Assembly (NCBI RefSeq): GCF_008635795.1
Contig: NZ_VWRQ01000024.1
Coordinates: 1 to 64,000, forward strand
Direction: 5' to 3'
Length of the DNA stretch: 64,000 nucleotides
From: Paenibacillus tepidiphilus
Lineage (GTDB): Bacteria; Bacillota; Bacilli; Paenibacillales; Paenibacillaceae
Part shown: positions 16,287-24,460 of the stretch, piece after piece
Layout: every line of letters begins with the position of its first letter
How positions within the stretch are numbered: the stretch's first letter is position 1
Translations under genes and position numbers: made by a program
Notes under the pieces: generated by a model
Told to the model about the DNA's origin: nothing
Seen by the model: only the letters and a program-made list of their open reading frames with translations
Databases searched by the model: none

Positions 16287-17189
16287 ATGGTAACATTAGT
16301 GATTATTTTGGCCGCCCTTTCGGCCATCCATCTGATCTATGCGCTTATTAGCAGGCTGCAAAAGGACAAAGATTACTCAGGCATCGCCTTTCGCATCAAG
16401 ACCTGGTGGGGCATGCTGTTTATCTTCTGTCTGGCCACTCTAATCAATCCGGTCGTCTCCCTGCTGTCCTTAATGGCCCTCAGCTTCTTCGCGCTTAAAG
16501 AATATTTCTCCATGATCCGCACGCGAAAAGCCGACCGCAGGCTGTTCCTCTGGGCCTATTTGTCCATCCCGCTGCAGTTCTACTGGATCTATATCGAGTG
16601 GTACGGCATGTTTATTGTGTTCATCCCTGTCTATGTCTTTCTGCTGCTGCCGCTGCCGCGGATGATCAACAAAGGCACGCTCGGCTTCCTGCGCAGTGTC
16701 AGCTCCACCCAGTGGGGGCTTATGCTGATGGTGTTCGGGCTCAGCCACCTGGCCTATTTCCAGTTCGCCACTCCGGAGTACGGGGCGGGGCTGGTGCTGT
16801 TCCTGGTCGTGCTGACTCAGTTGAACGATGCAGTCCACTACCTGGCTTCCATCTATTTCGGCAAAAGAAAAATCGTCCCTACCGCCAACCCGAGCCTGAC
16901 CTGGGAAGGCTTTAGCTGCGCGTTCATCGTCACGACAGCGGTGTCTTATCTGATCTATCCTTACCTGACGCCGCTTACGCCGGCGTTCGGCTTTCTGTCC
17001 GGCATGCTGATCAGCCTGAGCGGATTCTTCGGCAGCCTGACCGTCTCTGTATTGAAGCGGGATCTGCTGATCGGGGATGACGACAAGTTCGCCGCCCTGA
17101 GCAAAAGCTACCTGAGCCGGGTCGACAGCCTGGCCTATACCTCACCGGTCTTTTTCCATGTCATCCGTTATTTCTTTGACTTTATGTAG
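16287..17189 (+). CDS. CDP-diglyceride synthetase-like membrane protein (phosphatidate cytidylyltransferase family)
   Basis: A 300-residue polytopic protein of the CdsA-like family, which makes CDP-diacylglycerol from phosphatidate and CTP. The C-terminal family region is clear: LTQLNDAVHYLASIYFGKRK, then NPSLTWEGF in place of the usual SPKKTWEG, and LSKSYLSRVDSLAYTSPVFF corresponding to the K-D-x-gx-lDR.DS.l signature. The lysines of the SPKKT motif and the KD pair are altered, so it is a divergent paralogue whose substrate may differ. ATG at 16287 is preferred; a GTG six codons upstream is possible. Confidence 0.8.
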   Translation: MVTLVIILAALSAIHLIYALISRLQKDKDYSGIAFRIKTWWGMLFIFCLATLINPVVSLLSLMALSFFALKEYFSMIRTRKADRRLFLWAYLSIPLQFYWIYIEWYGMFIVFIPVYVFLLLPLPRMINKGTLGFLRSVSSTQWGLMLMVFGLSHLAYFQFATPEYGAGLVLFLVVLTQLNDAVHYLASIYFGKRKIVPTANPSLTWEGFSCAFIVTTAVSYLIYPYLTPLTPAFGFLSGMLISLSGFFGSLTVSVLKRDLLIGDDDKFAALSKSYLSRVDSLAYTSPVFFHVIRYFFDFM

Positions 17190-17201
17190 CAGATCATAAG
17201 A

Positions 17202-17228
17202 AGACATCCCTTAGGTTGAGGGATGTCT
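17202..17228. terminator. hairpin after the CdsA-like gene
   Basis: Perfect 10-bp stem AGACATCCCT/AGGGATGTCT with a 7-base loop, 12 bp after the stop codon. It lacks a strong T-run on the plus strand, so termination efficiency is uncertain. Confidence 0.6.
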
Positions 17229-17644
17229 AGGCCGGAAAGTGAGTCAGTAAAGTTATGGTCTTCCGTCCGCTGTCCGCTGCCCTTCCCCCGATTTCCGGAT
17301 GAATACCGCCAATTGCTGCAATCCGCTGGTAGCCAGCTCTGTATAGTTAGGATGAACGAAAGGCAGCCCCTGATCGCAGACTGTAGTTGGAAAATCGCCA
17401 CTTAATTATACCTACATGGAGGATAATCACAGGCCTAGTTAGATATTCGCCACTTAATATGGGTGACAAACAGTAAATCCATCAATATCGACCAATATAA
17501 GTGGCGATAATCCAATTAGATGCCCGAAATACGTAATACAGGCTAGATTAGTGTGCGAATATCCAACTATTTGCAGTGAGCGATAAGTTTGGCTTAACTC
17601 ACCCTACCGACCCTACCCTGTCCTGTAGGATCTTTCGTTTATTC
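17229..17644. repeat. non-coding region with repeated TCGCCACTTA elements
   Basis: No gene is seen. TGGAAAATCGCCACTTAATT (17388-17407), ATTCGCCACTTAATAT (about 17443-17459) and an inverted copy (ATAAGTGGCGATAATCCAA, about 17497-17516) form a loose repeat family. A close copy (TGGAAAATCGCCACCTAATT) lies at 62632-62651. Function unknown. Confidence 0.6.
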
Positions 17645-18931
17645 CTATAGCTTAATCAGCTCATCCACCTTCACAGGCAGGCCTGTGGCCATAGAGCGGT
17701 TGGCGGCGATGCCCGTGAGAATGGACAGGGCTCCATCCACGTGGGAAGCGGCACGGTGGAAGCGGTCATCGGCCGGACGCTCGAATATGTCGCGCAGCAT
17801 TACCGGATCTCCGCCCCCGTGGCCCCCGGTGCCTTCCTCGATCTCCACCTCATAAGGTGCCGCAAAATGCGGATAGACCGTAATCTGTTTGTTCTTGAGT
17901 GCCCCTTCCGCAGCCTTGTCGCCGCCGGAGTTGACATAGGACTGCTCGACGACCTTGACCTCCAGCCGCCCTTTCGTCCCGTTGAACACTACATTGAAGC
18001 CTTCCCATGGCAGATAGGCATTCAGCGAGTAATTCATGATGGTCTTGTTCTTATATTTGACCATTACGCCCATCGTATCCTCAATGCTGATATTGTCGCC
18101 GAACACGCTCTGGTCGCGCAAGTAACCGTCTTCCGCTTCAGCATCGAGGTACATGTGCTTCAGATGCTCGTTGTCCTTCAGATGCAAGGCGAACGGATCG
18201 TTCTCCGCCGCAGCGCTGCCGTGTACCCGCTGATAGAACTCGGTTACTCCGCGTTTCTCGGCATTCTCCCGCCCGTAGAATCGCAGATCGCCCATGGCAT
18301 ATACCGTATCGGGTCTGGAGCCGAGCCAGAAGTTCATCAGGTCAAAATGATGCGTGGACTTGTGCACAAGCAGTCCTCCGCTGTTGCGCTTGTCGCGGTG
18401 CCATCTGCGGAAATAATCCGCACCGTGCTGCGTGTTCAGCAGCCATTCGAAATTGACCGACAGCACCTCACCGATAGTGTCCTCCATAATCAGCTCGCGG
18501 ATCTTGGTGTTATGCGGCGCATAGCGGTAGTTGAAGGTTACACGCAGCTTGCGGCCCGTCCGTTCAATCGCCTCCAGAATTTCACTGCATTTCTCTATAT
18601 CCGTCGTCATCGGCTTCTCGGAAATAACATCGCAGCCGAGCTCCATCGCCCAGACAATATAGCGGTGATGCGTACGGTCGATGCTGGTCACAATCACGGT
18701 GTCCGGCTTCGTCTCGGCAATCATCCGGTCGAATTCATGGGCCTTATAGACCGGCACCGCATGGTATCCGTACTTTTCTACCAGCAGGCTGTTCGCATAT
18801 TCCATTCTCACACTATTTACATCGCAGAAGCCGACAATTTCGGCGGTCTCCCGGTAATTCTGTGTAATCTCACCGTAAAAAAATTCGGCGCGTCCGCCCG
18901 TTCCGACAAATGCGTATTTTGTGCTGGCCAT
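17645..18931 (-). CDS. Gfo/Idh/MocA-family oxidoreductase
   Basis: A 428-residue NAD(P)-dependent dehydrogenase. The Rossmann N-terminus reads KYAFVGTGGRAEFFYG, followed by DTVIVTSIDRTHHRYI and VISEKPMTTDIEKC with the conserved EKP lysine; GGLLVHKSTHHFDLMNFWLG gives the catalytic histidine region. Members oxidise or reduce sugars, inositols and other polyols. ATG at 18931 is preferred with GGAGTGAG upstream. The divergent AraC regulator with a cupin-like sensor points to a sugar or glycoside pathway. Substrate unknown. Confidence 0.9.
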   Translation of the reverse strand: MASTKYAFVGTGGRAEFFYGEITQNYRETAEIVGFCDVNSVRMEYANSLLVEKYGYHAVPVYKAHEFDRMIAETKPDTVIVTSIDRTHHRYIVWAMELGCDVISEKPMTTDIEKCSEILEAIERTGRKLRVTFNYRYAPHNTKIRELIMEDTIGEVLSVNFEWLLNTQHGADYFRRWHRDKRNSGGLLVHKSTHHFDLMNFWLGSRPDTVYAMGDLRFYGRENAEKRGVTEFYQRVHGSAAAENDPFALHLKDNEHLKHMYLDAEAEDGYLRDQSVFGDNISIEDTMGVMVKYKNKTIMNYSLNAYLPWEGFNVVFNGTKGRLEVKVVEQSYVNSGGDKAAEGALKNKQITVYPHFAAPYEVEIEEGTGGHGGGDPVMLRDIFERPADDRFHRAASHVDGALSILTGIAANRSMATGLPVKVDELIKL

Positions 18932-19113
18932 TATCACTCACTCCATCGCTGATTGAATTGGTTACGCTATCCGGTTATAGTGTACTGTATAAAATAGGTC
19001 GCTTTCTAAGCCTTAATTAGCGAATTCTCCATAAACTTTGCAAATCTTAGCTTCACAAGCCGGAGTGAGTGAAATGCCGCACAATGGGGCGGTTCTGAAA
19101 GGAGTGATTTCTG

Positions 19114-19941
19114 GTGCTGCCGGATGAGAACCCTCCCTTTATGATCGAGCAGATCAAAAGGACCGGAACCTTCAGCATGGATATGGACCACATGCATGAT
19201 ACCTATGAAATCTATTATCTGCTTGCCGGGGAGCGCAATTACTACGTCAACAACCTGGTCTATGCCCTGCGCAAAGGCGACCTGCTCTTCATCAACCGGA
19301 ACGAGCTGCATCGCACCACCGCCAAGGGCAATGTCCGCCATGAGCGGATTCTGATTAATTTCGGACGGGAGTTCCTGGCCGGGCTGATGGCGTCCCTTCC
19401 GCTGGCGCTGCCGTTCCTGCACGAACAATGCCTCCTGCTGCGTCCGGATGACCATGATCAGGGCCTGATAGAAAATCACCTGTTCACCATGCTGGAGGAG
19501 CAGGGGGCGCAGCGGACCGGGCAGACTGCTTATTTGCAGACGCTGCTGGTGCAGCTGCTCATCGCCATGAACCGCATCCGCGAGAATGCCTCTGAAGCAA
19601 TCGCACCCGTTCATGACGAGAAACGGCGCAAGGCCTATGAGATCACAGGTTATCTGCAGGCGCATTATACCGAGAAGCTTACCCTTGGCGGGCTTGCGGA
19701 TACTTTTTATCTCAGCAGCACGTATTTATGCCGCCTGTTCAAGCAATCGACCGGCTTCACCATCATTGAATATCTGAATACGATCCGTGTCCAGGAGGCG
19801 CAGCGCCGCCTGCGCGAGACCGATGACAAAGTAACCGCCATTGCCGAAGAGACCGGATTTGACAGCATTGCGCATTTCGGCCGTGTCTTCAAGGCGATCA
19901 CCCGGCGTTCTCCGCTTCAGTACCGTAAGCAGAACCGTTAA
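19114..19941 (+). CDS. AraC-family regulator with N-terminal cupin sensor
   Basis: A 275-residue regulator. The N-terminal AraC-type sugar-sensor barrel includes MDHMHDTYEIYYLLAGERN and KGDLLFINRNELHRT; the C-terminal pair of helix-turn-helix motifs (about 175-275) includes LTLGGLADTFYLSSTYLCRL and VTAIAEETGFDSIAHFGRVF. It starts with GTG nine bases after AAAGGAG. It is divergent from the Gfo/Idh/MocA gene, which it probably regulates. The inducer is unknown. Confidence 0.92.
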   Translation: MLPDENPPFMIEQIKRTGTFSMDMDHMHDTYEIYYLLAGERNYYVNNLVYALRKGDLLFINRNELHRTTAKGNVRHERILINFGREFLAGLMASLPLALPFLHEQCLLLRPDDHDQGLIENHLFTMLEEQGAQRTGQTAYLQTLLVQLLIAMNRIRENASEAIAPVHDEKRRKAYEITGYLQAHYTEKLTLGGLADTFYLSSTYLCRLFKQSTGFTIIEYLNTIRVQEAQRRLRETDDKVTAIAEETGFDSIAHFGRVFKAITRRSPLQYRKQNR

Positions 19942-19993
19942 ACCATGTCCAGTACCGTTTTCAGTGTATGCATACTCCATAGAGTGAACAAAA

Positions 19994-20033
19994 AGAGCAG
20001 CGATCCTCCCTATACAGGTGGAATCGCTGCTCT
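19994..20033 (-). terminator. terminator of the SGNH hydrolase gene
   Basis: AGAGCAGCGAT pairs with ATCGCTGCTCT; TTTTTG follows on the minus strand. It lies between two convergent genes (AraC regulator and SGNH hydrolase) and may stop both. Confidence 0.85.
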
Positions 20034-20071
20034 GCTCATTGTTGGATACCATTGTTATGCCTGTATCCCTA

Positions 20072-20734
20072 TTAAAGTATCCCGCTCGGCTCTACAGCCT
20101 TCAGCCACTCCCGGGCAATCAGCTCATGGCCGGCATACGTCGGATGGACGCCATCCCAGATCCAGTATTCTGCGGACGCCCGCTGTGCAGCGGCTTCGAA
20201 CGCGGCTTGCAGCGGCACATGCACCGTATCGAATTCCAGGGCAAGACTCCGCACAACCTCCTGGTAATGGGCAATGCGCTTCTGCCATTCCTCCCAGTCC
20301 TCCGCCGGAGCTCCCGTATTGAGGATAAAAGGTTCACACAGCACCAGCTTAGTCTCTGGCAGCACGTCGCGGGTCTCCTCAAGCACATGCCGGTACGCCC
20401 GCTCGAAACGGTCAGTGCAGCCGCTCGGCTCCCCTTTCATCGTTCGCCACAGATCGTTCACACCAATGAGGATACTGAGCACGTCGGGCTGAAGATAGAT
20501 GGCATCCTCATTCCAGCGGGCATACAGATCGGAAATCCGGTTGCCGCTGATGCCGCGGTTGTATACGGCCAGTCCCTCCTCCGCCCGTTCGAAGCCCAGC
20601 CTGGCTCCGATGATGTAGGCATAGCTGTGCCCCAGGATATGGTTCGGATCAAGATCGCGCCCCCGGTTGCCGTCCGTAATCGAGTCGCCCTGAAACAATA
20701 TAACCTTGCCTTTCCTTGCGCCGGAATCTGTCAT
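20072..20734 (-). CDS. SGNH/GDSL-family esterase
   Basis: A 220-residue cytoplasmic hydrolase of the SGNH fold. All four blocks are visible: FQGDSITDG (block I, nucleophile Ser), NRGISGNRISD (block II Gly), LIGVNDLW (block III Asn) and DGVHPTYAGHELIA (block V Asp-His). Similar proteins deacetylate carbohydrates such as acetylated xylo-oligosaccharides. No signal peptide. GAGGGAG precedes the ATG. The gene is alone; substrate unknown. Confidence 0.9.
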   Translation of the reverse strand: MTDSGARKGKVILFQGDSITDGNRGRDLDPNHILGHSYAYIIGARLGFERAEEGLAVYNRGISGNRISDLYARWNEDAIYLQPDVLSILIGVNDLWRTMKGEPSGCTDRFERAYRHVLEETRDVLPETKLVLCEPFILNTGAPAEDWEEWQKRIAHYQEVVRSLALEFDTVHVPLQAAFEAAAQRASAEYWIWDGVHPTYAGHELIAREWLKAVEPSGIL

Positions 20735-20803
20735 GATTGCACTCCCTCGACATAGATTAATGATGGTATGTGCCCATTATACCAACAACAGGGAGCCTGT
20801 TCA

Positions 20804-23470
20804 TCAAGAGATCAGACGGGATTTCTCCGCCCGCTCGGCAGCCTTCCGGATAAAGGGCTCCAGCGGTTTTTGCAGCGTCAGCGCCAGCAGCATGGCGAGC
20901 AGGCCGGAGAGCAGCAGGAGCAGAACGTCGCGGATCGCCACCTCCGGAACCACTCCGCCTACCGTTTCCCTCATCAGGCTGATTGCATACGTAAAGGGCA
21001 TGAACGGATGCAGCAGCTGGAACCAGTGCCCCGTGGTGCTGACGGGAAAGGTGCCGCCCGAGCTGGAGAACTGCAGCACCATGAAGATGATGGCAATGCC
21101 CTTGCCGATATTGCCGAATACGGCGACCAGAGAATAAATAATGGTTACAAACACCAGGCTGATCAGCAGCGCGGCCAGTACAAACCCTGCCCGATTGGCG
21201 GCATAGCCTCCCAGGAGAAACAGGTTGCCGAGCCCGGCAACCAGCGCCTGCAGCACGCCGATCGTCATAAAGGTCAACAGCCGGCCGAAGTACTTCTGCC
21301 GGCTGCTGTAAGCCATCCCGCCGGTGTCCTCTACTGTCGTGCGCAGCAGCGATACCAGCAGCGTCCCGCCCACCCAGAGGGACAGCACGACATAGAACGG
21401 CGTCATTGCCGAGCCGTAATTGGGGATCGGGTACAGCGCATGCTCCTTCAGCTCTACCGGACTGGCCAGGAAATCGCTGGTGGTCTTGATATCTCCCCCC
21501 AGAAGTTGAGCCAGCTCATCCAGGTTTACGTCTTCCTTGACGCTGCGCACCGTGGCTGCCGCTTTCTGTATGGCGGCTTCCAGCGCGGGCAGATCGCTGC
21601 GCACCAGCCCGGCAGCACGCGATACGCCTCTGCCGGCCTGCGGCAGTCCGCCCTCTACCAGCTGTGCAGCCTCGCGCAGCCGCTCTTCAGCCGCGGGCAG
21701 GTCCGTGCGGGCGAATTCGGCGGCGCGGTGCACCGCCGCGCCTGCGGCAGGCAGGCCGCTCTCGATACGCGGCAGCGTCTCCGTGAACAGCCCGCTCAGC
21801 GCCGCCAGCCGCTCTGCCGTTCCGTCCGCAGCAGCCTGCAGCCCGCTACGGACCGCGGGCAGCTCCTCCCGCAGCGCCGCCAGCCGGGTCCCGCCGAAGG
21901 CAATCGCTTCCTGCGCTTCGGCCAGCAGCGATGAGAGGGCCTCCAGCTGCTGCGGCACATTCGCCAGCGTGCCGGAGGCATCCGCCGCGCTGGCGGTAAG
22001 CCGGCTGAGCGACTGACGCAGCGCGGGCTGCGTCTTGCCGCTGTATCCGGCGGCGAACCGCTCCAGCGCTTCGAGACCCTGCTGCGCGGTCTCGCTGAAC
22101 TGCGCGAGCTGCGCCGCCGCCGGCTCGCCGCCCTTCTCCAGGCCGGCCGCCAGCCTCCCGGCCTGCTCCGCCCCCGCGCCGTAGCGCTGCTGCGCGGCGC
22201 GCAGGCCCTGCAGCTCCGCGCCGGACACGGCATCCGGCGCGAGCGCATGCACTGCGGCCAGCAGCGCGGCCGCATCCCCGAGCGCAGCGCTCCCCGCCGC
22301 GAGCTCGGCGGAGGCGCTGCGCAGCTGCGGCGCGGCGGGCTCCGCGCCGCCCTCCAGCCGGCCGGCCAGAAGCACGGCCGCGTGGCCGGTCTGCTGCAGC
22401 AGGAGCAAATTCTGCTGCAGCACTGCCGGAACGGCGGCGAAGGCGTCGCCGTTCGCCGCCAGGTACTGCTGCAGCTGCCGCTCCAGCTCAGCGGCAGCGG
22501 TGAACTGCGCCGCGTCCGGCAGCCTGTCCGCGGCGGCGGCCACGGCGGTCTCCGCTTCCGCCAGCCGGGCGGAGGCCGCCTCCAGCAATTCGTCCACCCG
22601 GCCGAATTGCCCAGCCAGGGCGGCGGTCTGCTGCGCCGCCTGCATAAGCCCCGGCAGCTGCGCCTGCAGCGGACGCAGACGTTCTGCGGCCGCGCTGAGC
22701 TGCGGCCAGTCTGCATCCAGCGCCTGCGCCGCCTGGCCGGCGCGCTCCAGCGCAGGCAGCCTGTCCGTCAGTGCAGTGAGCGTCTGCGCCTGGGCCGCTA
22801 TTTCCGGCCATTGCCGCTCCAGCTTCAGCACCAGCCTTCCGGCTTCCTCCAGCTCCGGCAGATGCGCCTCCAAGGTGAACAGTCCCTGCTCCACGCGCCG
22901 GATTACAGGCAGCTCAGCCTGAAACTCGCGGTCGATTCCGCGGAGAGCTGTCAGTACGGTACTGCTGATCTCCTGCGTGAAATGCTCGCCGATTTGCGCC
23001 GTAATGGTCGAGGCGCCTTTGGCCGTGATTTTGGGAGCGATCGCATTGATTTTCTCATTGACGGTGTATATGAGCTGCGGCTTGTCCAGTCTGCCCTCCA
23101 GAAGGCCTCCCAGCTTGCGGGAGAAATCGGCCGGAATCACGATGCTCGCATAATAATCGCCCCGCCGGACGCCGCTGCGGGCTGTCTTCTCATCCGTAAA
23201 GATCCAGCCAAGCGTCCTGTTCCCGCGCAGACTATCCAGTACCTGCCCGCCGATATTAAACTGCTGCCCCTCCACACTGGTCCCCTCATCCAGATTCACC
23301 ACAGCAATCCGGATTCCTGAAGTATTGCTGTAAGGGTCCCACACCGCAGCTACATTCACCCAGTCATAGACCGACGGGAGCACGATCAGGGCGCAGACCA
23401 GCAGCAGCGCCACCGGCGCCTTGAACAGATTAAGCCAATCCCTGCGGTAAATTCTCCAAATGTTCGCCAC
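20804..23470 (-). CDS. YhgE/Pip-family ABC-2-type membrane protein
   Basis: An 888-residue membrane protein related to YhgE and the lactococcal phage infection protein Pip. The N-terminus has one membrane helix and the family block DWVNVAAVWDPYSNTSGIRI, followed by NLDEGTSVEG and GDYYASIVIPADFS. A very long Ala/Leu/Gln-rich, probably coiled-coil extracellular part (about 190-640) separates it from five or six C-terminal helices (from LYPIPNYGSAMTPFYVVLSL) of ABC-2 type. GTG start at 23470 after GGAGG, 12 bases away. In Firmicutes such proteins relate to type VII-like secretion or export, but the cargo here is unknown. The coding DNA of the middle part is unusually GC-rich. Confidence 0.88.
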   Translation of the reverse strand: MANIWRIYRRDWLNLFKAPVALLLVCALIVLPSVYDWVNVAAVWDPYSNTSGIRIAVVNLDEGTSVEGQQFNIGGQVLDSLRGNRTLGWIFTDEKTARSGVRRGDYYASIVIPADFSRKLGGLLEGRLDKPQLIYTVNEKINAIAPKITAKGASTITAQIGEHFTQEISSTVLTALRGIDREFQAELPVIRRVEQGLFTLEAHLPELEEAGRLVLKLERQWPEIAAQAQTLTALTDRLPALERAGQAAQALDADWPQLSAAAERLRPLQAQLPGLMQAAQQTAALAGQFGRVDELLEAASARLAEAETAVAAAADRLPDAAQFTAAAELERQLQQYLAANGDAFAAVPAVLQQNLLLLQQTGHAAVLLAGRLEGGAEPAAPQLRSASAELAAGSAALGDAAALLAAVHALAPDAVSGAELQGLRAAQQRYGAGAEQAGRLAAGLEKGGEPAAAQLAQFSETAQQGLEALERFAAGYSGKTQPALRQSLSRLTASAADASGTLANVPQQLEALSSLLAEAQEAIAFGGTRLAALREELPAVRSGLQAAADGTAERLAALSGLFTETLPRIESGLPAAGAAVHRAAEFARTDLPAAEERLREAAQLVEGGLPQAGRGVSRAAGLVRSDLPALEAAIQKAAATVRSVKEDVNLDELAQLLGGDIKTTSDFLASPVELKEHALYPIPNYGSAMTPFYVVLSLWVGGTLLVSLLRTTVEDTGGMAYSSRQKYFGRLLTFMTIGVLQALVAGLGNLFLLGGYAANRAGFVLAALLISLVFVTIIYSLVAVFGNIGKGIAIIFMVLQFSSSGGTFPVSTTGHWFQLLHPFMPFTYAISLMRETVGGVVPEVAIRDVLLLLLSGLLAMLLALTLQKPLEPFIRKAAERAEKSRLIS

Positions 23471-23526
23471 TCTCTGCCGTCACCTCCGGACTATAAATCG
23501 GATAATTTAATATGCCCGGCGGAATG

Positions 23527-23597
23527 GAATTTGTTGCATGCAGGGAACGGGAGGACTGCGGCGTCTAATAGAAGTAACGAAGCATGAATTTGTTGCA
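23527..23597. repeat. direct repeat of GAATTTGTTGCA
   Basis: The 12-mer GAATTTGTTGCA occurs at 23527-23538 and 23586-23597, 59 bp apart, upstream of the secreted protein gene. It could be a regulator site or an interspersed repeat. Confidence 0.7.
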
Positions 23598-23716
23598 ACA
23601 TTTTTTGCAGAGATTCGTTTATAGTTGTACATCCCCCGTTTAAGAACGATAGCTGGGGGTAAAGAGGTATATAGACCTATCTGACCGTAATGAATTATGC
23701 CAAGGGGGAAATCATC

Positions 23717-24244
23717 ATGAATTCAAAAAGATCTGCCTACGTGCTGCCCGCACTGCTTCTGCTTAGTCTTTCCCTCGCATCGACGGCAAGCACATCTCTG
23801 TCGCGGGCGGAGGCGCAAAGCGGAAATTCCGACCGGGAATTCACCGTATACATCGACTCGCTGCAGTCTCATGGCCATAAGCTGGTCCTGGACGCAGATG
23901 AAATCGGCTGGTACGAAGGTCCCGCAGCCGACAAAGTATTCGCAGAGCGTGATCCGGAAAGCGCAGCCGAACTGGGCGGGGCACCGGATGGCTATTATAT
24001 TATCAACGACAGCGACACCTTAGCCTCTTATCCGGTAGCGCCGGACGCCAAGGTGGTCATGCAAATCCACGACCGCACAGGCAACATAGAGGATCTGGAT
24101 ATTAACTGGAACGAGGAGATAGCCTTAAGCCAATTCACCGGTGAATTTGCCAAGAAGGATATCATCGACCTGAGCCAGTCTCCGTATCATTTGACCATCC
24201 GGGACGGCGAAGTCGTCTCCATCGTTCAGCAGTACACTCCTTAA
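23717..24244 (+). CDS. secreted protein of unknown function
   Basis: A 175-residue protein with a clear signal peptide (MNSKRSAYVLPALLLLSLSL, cleavage likely after SRAEA). The mature part is acidic, with FTVYIDSLQSHGHKLVLDAD, a tandem of Asp/Glu-rich turns, and YPVAPDAKVVMQIHDRTG; it has no cysteines and no recognisable catalytic motif. The fold looks like a small beta-rich domain. ATG at 23717 is chosen because AAGGGGG lies nine bases before it. It has its own terminator. I do not recognise the family. Confidence 0.75.
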   Translation: MNSKRSAYVLPALLLLSLSLASTASTSLSRAEAQSGNSDREFTVYIDSLQSHGHKLVLDADEIGWYEGPAADKVFAERDPESAAELGGAPDGYYIINDSDTLASYPVAPDAKVVMQIHDRTGNIEDLDINWNEEIALSQFTGEFAKKDIIDLSQSPYHLTIRDGEVVSIVQQYTP

Positions 24245-24259
24245 CCCTGACGTTACTCG

Positions 24260-24290
24260 AAGCGCACCGCCCGGCGGTGCGCTTCTTTTT
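24260..24290 (+). terminator. terminator of the secreted protein gene
   Basis: Perfect 10-bp stem AAGCGCACCG/CGGTGCGCTT with a 5-base loop, then CTTTTTGG, 16 bp after the stop codon. Confidence 0.93.
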
Positions 24291-24460
24291 GGCTTGCAGG
24301 GCATCTCGTCAAGCGTCCGGAAGAGCCAGATAAATCTAACCTTTTCACACTTATTCAGCCGCTGCAGCCATTTACGCAAAAACACTTTATCTATAGGCTT
24401 ATTTATGTAATCTACATTGCCTGAAGCGGCACTGAATACGTATAGGAATGGTGATAAAAT

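Noticed and set aside
17741-18952. 403-codon plus-strand frame opposite the oxidoreductase
   Set aside because: Complement of a clear Gfo/Idh/MocA gene.
21796-22716. Arg/Ser-rich 306-codon frame within the YhgE gene
   Set aside because: Shadow of the GC-rich coiled region; no family features.
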